Of a stretch of DNA of 64,000 nucleotides, positions 49,149-61,027 are shown in pieces. A program made the position numbers and the translations under genes. Position 1 is the stretch's first letter, and each line of letters starts with the position of its first letter. The stretch is taken from contig NW_020170389.1 of assembly GCF_000524195.1 (NCBI RefSeq), positions 1,163,983 to 1,227,982 on the forward strand, written 5' to 3'. This DNA comes from Echinococcus granulosus. Its lineage: Eukaryota; Platyhelminthes; Cestoda; Cyclophyllidea; Taeniidae. The notes under the pieces are model-generated. The model ran no database searches. It was not told where the DNA came from and saw only the letters and a program-made list of their open reading frames with translations.

Positions 49149-52100
49149 TAAATTTATTCTTTGGAATTGTGGGCTTTTACGTGTTTTAATAATACTGTTT
49201 TTGATTTAATATTCAACACCACCCCTCCATTGTTTCTATAAAGGTACTGTAAATAATTGCCACTTCTAGGGCAGCTATACAATTGCCAAACGGTAGTAAA
49301 TGTCGTTGCATTGACAAAGAATCCACATCGCCGAATGCATAATCGGCGTCTTTGTGAAATAACAACCAACTGGTGACGCAAGAGCATTATACATTGCTTA
49401 CATCAAACTGAATTATTCTTTTGATAAGTTTCAAAAGTATTTCAAAATTTTACCAAAGTGATGCATAATGTATTTAGATCGATAAGGAAAATTGTGGAAC
49501 AATCCCATCTGCTACTGCATTCCAAAGTAGCATCCATTGTACAAAGCTTGTATCCATAAGGTTATGTGTGTAGTTTCAAACAACTCATTAATTAGGTACC
49601 TGGGGACAAATGAGCTAGCAAGTTTTGCCTCTCCATTCGTAAAATGCGGGATCCTAACCAGACTTACTTTAAGATCGTGTCAAGCAAAATTATACCCATT
49701 TACGATGAGGAATGAAAGTGACAGCAGTATATTTCATCACTAGATTTGGGACTAATATTTGACAAAGGTGTCTCATGTCTGTCAGTTGCTAGAGTTTATT
49801 TTATTTATTTAGGGTGCGTCACCACGCCTATAAAATTATATTCTTTTAATTTGACAGTCAACAGGATTGAGCATGTTTGTAGGTTCATAAAAAGTACTGG
49901 TAGCGGCCACCCAGGTTTTTTTCGAAATCTCTAACTGAACCTCGCTTGTTTATCTTCGGGCATCGTGTAAGGTCATTTGGCCAGCTTGCAAGGGTAGCGC
50001 TGCTAAGGAGGGTGACATTGCAATTCACTGGTTGTGATAAAGCCTCATCTTTTGTTACAGTATTTGTACACCGCGACTGTGGCATCAGTGAACCTCACTT
50101 TACAGAAAGGCTTCAGTTTAAACGATAATAATAATCCGTCAGCTTGTTTGGATTTTAAAAAAGTATTTTATGAATGCAATTGGTAAGGCAATTACACAAT
50201 TTGGCAAAGTTTCTGACTCGATTTGTTAAATCGCATGGAATACGGATCGTCGTTTTTTATTACTAGCAATAATGAACCACAAAATTAGGGAGTAAAATTA
50301 ATCATAAACGATTTATTTGGCTCATATATTTGATCCAAGTCCCGTAACCAACATTGAGAACAAATTCACTCACAAGCCTTACGAATTTGTTAATGGTAGT
50401 GCTATTACATTTCTTTCGATGTACCCTTTAGACGAGAGGCGGTCAGTGCATACGAAACTTGTGACGAATCGAAAGCCATCGGCCCTCAAGGAGGAGGAGG
50501 AGAAAGAAGAGGGAACATACTATGAACACAAACCGTGACATCTGTACCCCTTTATTTGTCGCTACTCCAAATAGCACTTCCGCGTCCATGCTTATGGAGA
50601 CAGAGGTGAAAAAGAGATACCGAGTCTATTACACTAATCACCTTATAATCACTCACATCCAAACACTTTTTGTCGTTTTTAAGATATTGTAAATGCTCTA
50701 TCACTACAGTTTTACGGTACAAGTAAAATGAGAAAATTTCAAGACCATTTATCAGGAAGCTTCCAAAAACATACTTTCCTTTTCTTTTTACATTGTCCGA
50801 AATACAAATAAGCCCAAATTATTAATGACAAAATTACTGAGTCCGGATCGATTCCTTCTTTCTTTCTGTGAGCATTGGAGTTTGCGACTTGCATACAACC
50901 CGTAAATGGAAAAAATTAGTCGTGCCAACATGGCAAATTCTTGTTTACCTGTGTATTGGATTGAAATCAGGCAATCAAGTGCTGTCTTTCATTGAGTTTA
51001 GCAATAAAAATATCAGTCGGGTTCGCAAACTAGATATCAACTTTTGCTTTTTCTTTCCATCAATTTTCCCGTTGCAGTATGATATCTAGTGAGGAGACTG
51101 AGCAGTTACTTATATGCCAAGCGGTCACCCTACAGAAGCGCTTCATTCGCACCTTAAGCCAGGGGGTCACTTTTGATAGATTTTTCCCCTTTGAAAACAT
51201 GTCTAAACGTGTAGCTTTAGGCCTGACCTGAGGCGCGTCTCACTGTCAGTGTGATTACACTTTAAACACGCAATTTCTGTCGCTAACCTACAATCCCAGG
51301 TTTAGTAAACTATTGTTTTTTTACAAGGTGTGCAGAGGTTTGAAGTTATTCCACGTTTCAAGCAATAACGTCAAATATATTTTTTTCATTTCAATTAATC
51401 GCAAATAAAGAATAAGACCAACTTTCATGCAGAGGTTGTGCCAATTTAAGTGTCAGTGCATTTACAGGCTTGTAGCCCTCCTTTTGCTTAACTATTTATC
51501 TCCTTTAAGGCGGAAAGATTAAGTGTAAACGTCATAGCCACAGGCGCAGATAGCACAGCCGCTCCTCCAAAAATTCCACCAATTTGTGCTACAAAGAGGT
51601 TATTTATGCGATCGCTGGACGACCTTTATCGGGAAAGGCATTAATACACAGGTAGGAGTAAACACCGTCATTCAGTCAAAATGCCCGACAGTGAATTTTA
51701 TTAGGCAAGGCGGATGAAATACTCTCAATATGATGACATATTCAGCTAAACTAGTTTTTTAGCTATTCATATGTGGGTTTCTTGCCTGATCATAAAACGA
51801 TTAAAGCCCCGAAATTCGGAGATGATTTCTCTATTATTGCCTGTTCATATTAACACAAGGACAAAAATAAAATTAAACATGAAGCATTCAATATACCAAA
51901 GACGCAGATCCTACTATCTATATTTATCGGAGATAGAAATTCATCTTAGAATGTCATTTTAATCCAGACTTTTTCATAAGGCAGCTGTGGCTATGATAAT
52001 GTGGATGGGAAAACAGACGATTAGCCATAGCAAATCGAACACGTATTCTTCCCCGAATATGAATAACATTTCTGCGTGTGAATAATAAGTTATTTGACAA

Positions 52101-52671
52101 AAGAAATATGATCGAAAAGTCAATGTGAACTTGAGTTTGATATATACTGCTTGCTTGATTGATAAACAGACTTTACGTAATACTTGCGTTGTTTAAAAAT
52201 GTTCCTTCCAAAGAGGAATCGGGCAGGTGAATTGAACCTTGTGACTGAGGAGTAGTTAACATACCACAACCTGGAGAAAAGTTCAGTGCCCAAACCTTCC
52301 TAAACTTGTACTCACTCCCCCATTTACTTTACGCAATAAATGCGACAAAACCAGATGGGCCCGGTTGTTCTTAGAGTATGAGGGCCAGGGAGGAGGGAAT
52401 CTACGAGCCCCGTCCTACAGTTACACAGCAGGAAGTTGTCTTGTACATAGCGCACACTCTATTACAGAGATTCGCATGCATCCGTTTCATAAAAGTGACC
52501 ACTGGTAGTAAGAACCGAATTTTACAGCACTATTTCCAATATTTTTTGAAAACGACAGGTTCGTATCAATGGTATTGGTGTTACTAGAACTGCGGCAGTC
52601 AAAGGAGAAGGCAAATACAATTTACCAGAAAGCAAGATGGACATTGGAGATCAACTTATTATATACGGTTG

Positions 52672-52805
52672 TAGCGTCCTGAGACTCCCTGAAGACGAAA
52701 GAAGACACAATACTGGGGCAGAATATATATTCAGCGCAGAGAAGGTGCCTGGGCTATTGGCTTGGCCTAAAAGGCCAGCCCACCCAGCGAGGTACAAGGG
52801 GGCTA
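52672..52805 (-). repeat. dispersed repeat family, inverted copy
   Basis: Read on the minus strand it contains CTTGTACCTCGCTGGGTGGG, CTGGCCTTTTAGGCCAAGCC, ATATATATTCTGCCCCAGTA, TTGTGTCTTCTTTCGTCTTC and AGGGAGTCTCAGGACGCTAC. The middle is shorter than in the 43.7-kb copy. Confidence 0.65.
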
Positions 52806-54431
52806 ATTCAAAGTACAAAAGTGGCGCTTCACCGGAATCGAGGGATAAACCACTATCGTATTACACGGTTGTTAGTAAAAATGAGAGATTGGGGACGGGG
52901 AAAATGTTTGAGGAAATTTTAATATTTTCGACGCTAAAGTGATCATTTTGCATTGAATGAAAAGTAAAAACGTATCGCAATTGACTGAATTCCCAAAAAT
53001 GCCACATCATTAGCTTACACACATTCTTACAAATAAGGTAGAGAATGTTAAAACATGTCTTATGAATATTTTTTGAAAAAAATTTTACATACAGCATAAA
53101 TTTAAAAACCATTTCATTTAAATTATGAATACAGCAACAACAAAATAGGCTGAAGTGAAAATCTTAATATTACACAAATACCTATTTTAATTCTGTCCTT
53201 CCTTCAACCTTGGCAATTTTGTTTGGCTAAGTCAACTGTCATTTTAGCTACACAGTCGTTAGGATGCCATATCTCAACCATTTTTGAAACATGCTGGGAG
53301 AAATACCTGAAGCGTATTACTGGAGTGAAGAAAGAGTAGCTGGGTGGATCAAAGGTCTGGGATATTCATATTACAGGGTAATCTTCTTAATTAAAGCAAA
53401 GTGAAGGCTAGGAATGTTTCACGAAAAATCATATTGATGGTAAAAGGCTAATTTTAGTAGATGCCTCTACATTACCCAAAATGGGCATTCAAAAATTCAA
53501 GGATATAAAAGTACCCCTGATTTAAAATGATCCGATATTAGGTAATCACTTCATCAATTCGTAATCTACTTAATCTGGGTCCATTAGAACCAAATAGGTC
53601 AGTAAGATTGCCCCCACGAAATACAGCAGGTGCGTCTGCTTTAGTACGCTAATATAATTTATTCAGGACTATTTCTGGAAATGAAATTAATAGGCAATCC
53701 AGCTGCTAATTATTCTATTCCACGTTTTACGCGGGAAATCGAAGGTCATATGTTTCCTACTGCTCTCACTAACATAGGAATAGTGTTTGAATATCCCGGA
53801 TTCGACCCAACAATGCCCGATTGTGTGCATTCCAACTTGTGCGCTTGTAATTTTACTGGATCATACACATATGGATGTCCGCATATTCATGAATGATTCC
53901 GCTTTTTGCTTTCAACACTTTATTTGAAAATGATAAATGCTTACTTTAAGAATGTGGTGCATTCGTTTTCGACTAAAGAACTTACTAAAAAAATACGCTA
54001 CTTCTACACTGCAGACTTTTCAGCTGTCCTACTGTAACTACATTTCATAACCACAGTCATTCGGCTGACTGCTATTTTTATGTCCCTTAAAGAAATATGT
54101 CAATTTACACAATCAAATTTTTGAACTACTTGGGTTTTATCAGTAGAAGAATAAAGTTAGACACATCTAGTGTATCGAATCCTTGACATATTTGCAGGCA
54201 AAGGATTAGAAGTGAATATTAATGATGTAATTATAACTGCAAGAAAGAGCGCTGGAGCCTAAAATGGGTCAATAAGACAAATGTCCAAATTTTACTTGCT
54301 AGAAAGCGCATTTTAACAAACATTGCAAACATCTATGCAAAACGCATAAATTGCTCCTTTGTGCTGAACATTAGGCACATATTGAAAACTGACCAATACC
54401 CAACTTTACCATTAACACGATAATGAACATA

Positions 54432-54437
54432 TTTATT
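54432..54437 (-). terminator. AATAAA poly(A) signal of the small membrane-protein gene
   Basis: The minus strand reads AATAAA about 33 nt after the TAA stop at 54470-54472. This close spacing supports the downstream end of the gene. Confidence 0.65.
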
Positions 54438-54469
54438 AACAAGTCTAATAGCAATGAAGTGTTCATGAA

Positions 54470-55078
54470 CTACTTAGGCCATGTGAGATTCACTTCTTGT
54501 TGAACTGCCTCCATAAGTAGTCGCTCCACCATTTTATTCCTCGGAACTCTGGGTCTTCTCTGCTCCTCGTGCATTGAGAAGACCCGACTTTGGTGAAAAT
54601 GCAGAGTACCTGGTTGCGAGAGCACCCTTTGCATCCATCCATTGTGCGTCACAGGAACTCCGACCTTGGGATAAGTGTGAAATTGAACTCCTCGTCTCAA
54701 AAGGTTATCTCGTCGGCGCTCAAACTCTTCTCTGTGCAAGAGGTGGCAGTCGCAGTACTCCACACTCCTTCCCAAGCGTGTGTTCCAGGGATCTGTGAGT
54801 GAGGCATTACTGGCTGGGACACTGCTCCGGCATTCTATGAACTCAGCATGTTTGTTGGAGAAGCCGTAGATTACGTCCCCATCGGCATCAAGACCAGATG
54901 GAAGACATGCCGATTGTCGGCGCAGTCGGTAGACAAAGTAGGCGAGGATGCAAATCACAGTTAGGAGGACGAAGAGGAGGAAGACTGTCACGAGCATGAA
55001 GGCGAGGAACCACGCGAAGCTGGTATCGAATTTGGCCGATGTTGAATTACTTGAATTCAATGCAGACACTGTATCCAT
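54470..55078 (-). CDS. single-pass membrane protein of unknown function
   Basis: An open frame of 202 residues ends 33 nt before an AATAAA, so the 3' end is well supported. Residues 1-20 are polar with overlapping N-glycosylation sequons (NSS at 8, NST at 11). Residues about 21-50 form one long hydrophobic segment (FLAFMLVTVFLLFVLLTVIC within it) followed by RLRR, which predicts a short outside N-terminus and an inside C-terminus of about 150 residues without a cleaved signal peptide. The tail has a Cys-rich patch (VEYCDCHLLH) and is basic at the end. No known domain is recognised. The ATG is preceded by a pyrimidine tract and AG (TTTTTCTTCCTAAG|CG|ATG), so the first codon may sit just inside a cis- or trans-spliced exon. 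It is divergent from the cholinesterase-like gene at 57.6 kb. Confidence 0.7.
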   Translation of the reverse strand: MDTVSALNSSNSTSAKFDTSFAWFLAFMLVTVFLLFVLLTVICILAYFVYRLRRQSACLPSGLDADGDVIYGFSNKHAEFIECRSSVPASNASLTDPWNTRLGRSVEYCDCHLLHREEFERRRDNLLRRGVQFHTYPKVGVPVTHNGWMQRVLSQPGTLHFHQSRVFSMHEEQRRPRVPRNKMVERLLMEAVQQEVNLTWPK

Positions 55079-57560
55079 CGCTTAGGAAGAAAAACACATA
55101 CCAGAACTTATCACTCGTTTTCGTTTTATTAGATCCCAGCGATAATGCTCACCGTGGTGGATCTGCCCTTTATTAAAACATTACCTAAAATGTTTACTTT
55201 CATTCGCTCAGTAGCATAATCCTCACTAGACAATGAAGAATCAACATTTCGTATGGCGTAAAACTACTAGCTAATGCAATTCGGCTTTAGGAATCTAGGC
55301 GTAAAGTACAGAACTCTCTGCTGAAATACGTAAGGGAAACACGGACCATAAAAAATAGGCCATATTTTGTTACATAAAATTTCAAAAACATGAGTTAGTT
55401 TTGACAGTTAAGTAAAGGTAATAACAAAAATAAAAATGTTATGTATTTACGCAACAGCCACACATTTTGAAAAATATTTTATCAAGATTTTCTATAAAAT
55501 ACCAGTATTTTAGCGCTTTGCTTTATTATAATGATAAGGTGACTGTTTTGGAGAACTCATTTTACCCGGAAGTAATTGGGATAGTTTTTTTAAAAACAAA
55601 CTATGTATAAGCAGACACAAATAGGTATGCTAAGGAGATTTGATGAAGCAAGGTTCTATTGAAGTATTAAGAACAAAAGCAAATTGAAAATCAAAAAAAT
55701 TCGTTCATTAATTGAAAAAACACCAATTAGCTACTAATACTTGTGACTGAATCTACTCTTTCGAAAATAATCATTGTCTAAGAAAACTCTACCATGATAT
55801 ATCTTAGACAGTTCATATTCATTGTATTCCTACTATGTATGGGAAATATCGTGATTTCCCACTAAACATGCTCCACCTTATCACTTACAAAGAGATTGGT
55901 TTTTTAGGAGGAAGGCATGTCAAAGTTCACACGTACCATTTGCGTGTTCCTATTTGATCTGCTTGCAAGTTTGCAGTGCCGCCATTTTCGTTTTAGCTGC
56001 AATCTCATCCGAGGTTACTAGTGGTTGGCTCACTTGAGCAGGGCCAATGGTTCGCTCGATTTGCCCGACCAAACGCAAAACCCGCAGCTATGATAATTGT
56101 CAGCACGCAAACGCACCTCCATAAACTCCCAGCCCTCTAACCCCTCCTGAAGGGGAGAGACGGTATGACTAGCAAAGCCCTTTCATGTCTGAAATAGCAG
56201 ACCAACCAACACTGAGGTATATCATTTTGAATGAAAAGCTACCCTAAAATCTAAGTTATTAGTGCCTTATCATTTTCAGAAGCATGGTGGTTTTGTGGAC
56301 TATTAACTTCCGATCATTAACTATGGCGCGTATGATACATTATTGTTAGAAAGCAAGATTCTAGCTTTGGAGATCGAAATCTGTAAAAAGTTACCTATTT
56401 TTATCATATTTTGAAAAAGAACTAGCGTTTGATTATGACGCCAGACATATTTATGATAATAGCGTCTTCAACGGGTACTGTTTCAGGTGAATTCCGTGAA
56501 TTCAGAGTCTTTATGTTATTATTTCCCTGTGATAAAAATCATGTATTTAAAGGTTTACTTTACTGCTTTACGTTTTAACCATCAATGTAAATCAGATTGG
56601 GAAAGTTGTCTCCTCTTCCATTATTGAAAAGAACCGATGGACTTGAAGATATGGATCTCGCCTTTTGATACACTCTCACTTGAGCCACACTTGCGTGTGA
56701 GCTCACAAGCTGAGCGGGTGTGTTGACACTTTGGGACTCGACGTGATAAAATAGGGGATAATGAGCTTGTTTTGGTGATTAGTCTTGGTAATAAAATATT
56801 ATACAACTCATACGCGGTGAGTCATCTGCGCACGACGTTTAATTCAATGAAGTCTAAAGGGATCGTTCGACACATGTGTCATTTCTAATCCTCTTTATTT
56901 TGTGCCTAATTTCCACGCTGACGGTAGCTCATTTCCATACCTATCCGAAAGCAGACCAGTTTGGAACTCCAGTATCGAATGTGGTCAATGAATTGGTTGC
57001 AACAAACCCATTAACTACCAACGTTCCGTTGCGTAACTGAAGAAGATCAGAACTCGGCGTGTTATTTCTGAAAATAAGACGCAATTATACTTCTTTTATA
57101 GTCTGTTTAAAACTCTAATACTTAAAGTCGGGTAAGTTAAGCTGTTTTTGGTAAAAGCAATAACAAAACCGACTAAGGTAGATACAAATCAAACAATAAA
57201 TGTTCAAATCAACTCTTCATAATTTAAATTCATTTTCCCTTACCCCGAATAATTGTGATCTTGAAATAACCCTCTTCAGTATATCTATTATTAATGCCTA
57301 CTTGTCTGTTTTTTATTTGGAATGCTTCAAAACTCCATGAAATCCAATTCGTACATATCATTAAAACGTCCTACATGAAAATACATTGCATTCTTAAACA
57401 CTAACTTGTAGTTAAAATAATTCATGTGCAAGCTTACAAGAAATAAAGGCTATTACGTGTATTAAGGGTTTAATCTTTCCCTTTCTTAGTGAATCACCTC
57501 AGAAGCATGCTAATTTATCCATTTAAATGTAATTTAATTTTCCCGCTGATTTATCGGATT
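55079..57560. other. intergenic spacer between divergent genes
   Basis: About 2.5 kb between the starts of the minus-strand membrane protein and the plus-strand cholinesterase-like gene. No exon is seen. The segment at about 55970-56170 is GC-richer and carries promoter-like motifs, listed separately. Confidence 0.5.
55970..56170. promoter_or_regulatory. candidate promoter region between divergent genes
   Basis: A GC-richer block in AT-rich DNA contains GCCGCCATTTTCG (from 55978), which resembles a YY1-type initiator element, and a CCAAT box (56044-56048). The region lies about 900 bp before the minus-strand membrane-protein ATG and about 1.5 kb before the plus-strand gene. Which of them it serves, if either, cannot be decided from sequence. 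Confidence 0.25.
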
Positions 57561-57564
57561 ATCC

Positions 57565-57573
57565 ATAAATATA
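57565..57573 (+). promoter_or_regulatory. TATA-like element before the cholinesterase-like gene
   Basis: ATAAATATA lies 47 nt before the ATG at 57620. If used, it would give a very short 5' UTR. In AT-rich DNA such a match is weak evidence. Confidence 0.2.
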
Positions 57574-57619
57574 GACCAAAAAAGCCATAAAAGCGGCAGA
57601 CAAATCGATCGAAATCGAC

Positions 57620-60238
57620 ATGGCCTGTAGCAGAGTTAGAGTGATTGAATATCGCAAGCGCCTAGATCCCGAAGAATTTTTCCAATATGGTCGTCCTCAC
57701 GTGGAGCCTCCAGGAATTGTCGTGGTGTGCCACCGACCATTGGACAAAATTTTGCTCTATCTCATCGCATTTTCTTTACTAGGTGTCATTATTCACTTTA
57801 TAGTAGCCTATATCCTACTTTCTGATTTTCCCAAGCCTCCACCGAATGCATCCACTGACTGCGCTACTCTTGTAGGCTCCTGGAATTCTGATTATACGGT
57901 GCTTCGATTTTTTGGCGTTCCGTATTCTATCCCACCTCTAGCAAAACCAGACGAACAGACATTGGATGTGTTGCGACAATATCTGCAGGTAGAAGATGGA
58001 ATGCCAGTTTTACGATGGCAAATGCCCCGGGAGATAGAGGGCATTGAAGGCTGTATTTTGGCCCAACATGATCGATGTAGCTTTCAACGCAGTCGATGGA
58101 CGTGCAATTTGGGCAGAGCACGTCCTGTTGGTACGTGCAGTCAACCCATTCCAGGAAGACAAGTGGATTTGAACAATTCTTATGCTCTCTTTCAGCAGGA
58201 GCGGTGTCTACAGGTCGATATAACCACGCCGCTTTATGGCGGAGTTCTTAAGCCAGTGATTGTACTGATTGCTGGATTCCAGTTTTTTACAGAGCCTCTG
58301 ATGCCACCACATCACCAATATGTTGCCTTCTGGCCTACTGATGAAGCGGTTCGTGACACTGACGCGGTCTGGGTGTATCTGCACTATCGCCTGGGTCTTG
58401 CGGGTTTCTTCTACAATCTCACAGCTCCCAATGCAAGTGACACAACAAAGTATCAACTTTCAATTGAAAACTTTGCTCTACACGACCAGTTGATGGGCCT
58501 TCGGTGGATAAAACAACATGTGAAACAATTTGGTGGAGATCCCAAACGCATAACAGTTTTAGGATGGGGTTCCGGAGCCACAAGTACACTGGCTTTGCTT
58601 TATATGAAAGCGAAGAAGGAAGAGTTATTCCACCAGGCCTGGCTTACCAGCGGAGCTGTTCACTGGAAGAGCAACCGTGACAACGATGTTAACAGGAGCA
58701 TGGTGGAGCGAGCTTTTACTGATATCGTTAGCCACTATATTGGTACACATTGCATCACTGGAATACCAGGAACTGTTTCCAAATCATGTCCCCTGGGAGA
58801 ACTGAGAAAAAAGCTGGCAAATGTTCCAATAGCGGTTTTCAACTCATTACTTTCAGGTCTTTTAGATGATGGAAATATGATTGGTGGATTAGTGGGAAGC
58901 AATAATGAAAGTGGCGGGTTAAGTTGGATTTCCGCTGAATCCGGTTCAGGTGCCATTCCACCTCCAAGATATTGGACGCCAGAGGAAATCAAACGAATTT
59001 TGGATCTTGGTATGACATACAATGTGACATAACCTAAAGTTTTATTAATTTCCTCATTTACATTTGCTTATTCTAATCTAAAATCACTATTACACAAAGG
59101 TAGTTGATCAATTATCTCTCCAGGATTGAATACATTTAATGAATAGACTATTTCTTGTATGGTCTGAACGAAGAGAATACATCATAAAATAGTTTAGCCG
59201 CATTCTTTAGTAGCCTAAATAACATTACAAGTTTTAGAGCATTCTAATTCCTCTTGTGATTTACATATTCTTTACTGAAAAACAGAAGTGCATCAATCAA
59301 AGTTCATCTATTATTCCATCGCAATAACTATTCATGATTTTGAAAAATCCTCATCTTAAAGCTCATTAAAATAGAAATCAAAATCTGTCCATTAAGAACA
59401 AAATAACGGTAGTCAGTCCAAGCTAATAAGAAGGCCAAGATTAAAGCCAAGTTTAGAGCTTTACCCCTGTTCTTTGTTAGAACGAATTATACAAATTCTA
59501 ATAATCAATGAAACAAGTGCGGAGGGAAGAACACCCATTGCGAAACATTTCAAAACCACCAAGGTAGTGATAAATAGATTTTTCGATTCAGATGAAAAAC
59601 CAGTACGCCTGGTTTTTTCGTCCATGTCAAATGAATTGGAAGGTTGGCCAGATATGGATGACCCTTGGATGAATCAGGCAGATGACGAACAGATAGAACA
59701 GTTCGCGGAAATGTTGTATCGCTTTAAACGACCATCATCATATAGCCTCCAGGGCTTAAAACATCTACTAGGTGTGGCATGGAGGAAGGAGCTCTCACAT
59801 ACGAGGTCTAAAGCAATTCGTCGAAGCAGACAGGAGTTCCACCTAGAATTGCTGAGTCTGCTTCGTTTTTCCTGCCCTCAGTCGTGGATTGTATCAAAGC
59901 TTAATGCTTCGAAGGGCATCTTTTACAAGGTTCTTCTCGATGAACCATCCGACCTCGTCGTGCCCTATGCCCCTGGCCCACGATTCATGGGAAAGTCCAC
60001 ACCACCTCCTAAACGGTTTGCTTTCCATGCCCTTGACATGATGATTTTGACGGGAAAAAGAATTGGATCACGAAAATCAGGATCTAGAGATACTCCTCGC
60101 AAAAAGCGTTTCCAAAATTTTAAACGTGAACTGAAACAAATGTTTAAAGACTTCGTTCATGGTAAAAACATGGACTCTCGCTGTAAAGCGACTGCCACAG
60201 GTACGGTAGCTGGATTTTGCGGTTCTCGTCTAGACTGA
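57620..60238 (+). CDS. catalytically dead cholinesterase-like type II membrane protein (neurotactin/neuroligin-like)
   Basis: Two exons join in phase 1: 57620-59009 (donor GTATGA) and 59481-60238 (acceptor TTCTTTGTTAG), giving 715 residues. Residues 1-43 are a charged cytoplasmic tail. Residues about 44-67 are a membrane segment (LLYLIAFSLLGVIIHFIVAY within it), then comes a carboxylesterase-fold ectodomain. The nucleophile elbow, normally GESAG, reads G-W-G-S-G at 315-319, so Gly317 takes the catalytic Ser place, as in neuroligins. The Glu (E430) and His (H646) positions appear retained. Other hallmarks are VWVYLHYRLGLAGFF and LHDQLMGLRWIKQHVKQFGG. Type II topology matches Drosophila neurotactin; neuroligins and gliotactin are type I. 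The protein ends with a basic Lys/Arg-rich tail. I infer an adhesion or receptor role rather than enzymatic activity. Divergence from known families is strong, so orthology is open. Confidence 0.82.
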
Positions 60239-60303
60239 AGAAACACTAAATTGCGTGTTATGAGTCGGCTTTGTCAGATTAGTCACTCCCGATTATGATA
60301 CAC

Positions 60304-60309
60304 ATTAAA
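60304..60309 (+). terminator. possible ATTAAA poly(A) signal
   Basis: This variant poly(A) signal lies 66 nt after the TGA stop of the cholinesterase-like gene. No AATAAA is nearer. Confidence 0.3.
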
Positions 60310-61027
60310 TTAGTCCACAAAATTTGCAAGTCATTTAAAAGGGGTAATTGCCAAGGCGATATAAAAACCCTTGCTTCAAACTCTATTTCAAGTTTTATCA
60401 AAAATTTTATCAAAATATTGGTAAAAGTGTTAAATTTTAAAAATTTTAGTGAAAAATTCTGTAGACAGTTGCCTAGTACTCCAACTTTTGCCCAACATTT
60501 GACGTAGAGTTTTGTAATTTATGTGGTTTTTGTTGCTTTAGATCCTTATGGCTGCCATATTACCGCGGATGGGGTCAAAGTCCTTGGAAGAAACGAGATT
60601 CAAACAGGAGTTTGCGAATTAATTGACTGGGAAAAGTGGATTTCCAAGATAATTGTCTACAATTAATCTCCTTCCATAGGGGTACTGAGAAAGCAAGGAC
60701 CAACCAACAATGAATCATTATTGCACACAACATAACGGCCTCAAGAGGACAACATATATGAATAAACGTCTTTAAATAGTTAAAATGCTTTCGAAAATCT
60801 GATAGAGCAAAAGTGTACAAGAAACGGTAGCATATCAGAAGACTTGTCGTTGGGGAAGGAAAAGACACAAAACAACTAGACGCTATTGAGGACAAGAATC
60901 AAAGTAAAATATAATCCAAATTATATCTACTACACAAATGCCTGGTTCTTTCTCCCTTAAAACATTTTTGGGAGACACGGTATAAAATGAAATCTCAGTG
61001 GATTGAATGTGTATGCATAAGTACCGT

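Larger units (their letters stand above)
40450..54430. other. intergenic, with repeats and one orphan exon candidate
   Basis: About 14 kb with no complete gene. From 40640 to 40870 the DNA is rich in CA and ACAC dinucleotides (degenerate microsatellite). Three dispersed-repeat copies (43.73, 48.99 and 52.67 kb) and an orphan exon-like segment at 44.74-44.99 kb are listed separately. Short open frames at 50317-50538 (Glu/Lys-rich end) and 53681-53896 (Cys-containing) have no splice context I can trust. Confidence 0.5.

Noticed and set aside
50317..50538. Open frame ending in a Glu/Lys-rich stretch
   Set aside because: No ATG start, no convincing acceptor or partner exon, and no known domain.
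59010..59032. Stop after the first exon of the cholinesterase-like gene as the true C-terminus
   Set aside because: The stop lies inside an intron. A phase-1 junction to 59481 restores the C-terminal part of the fold, including the His region.
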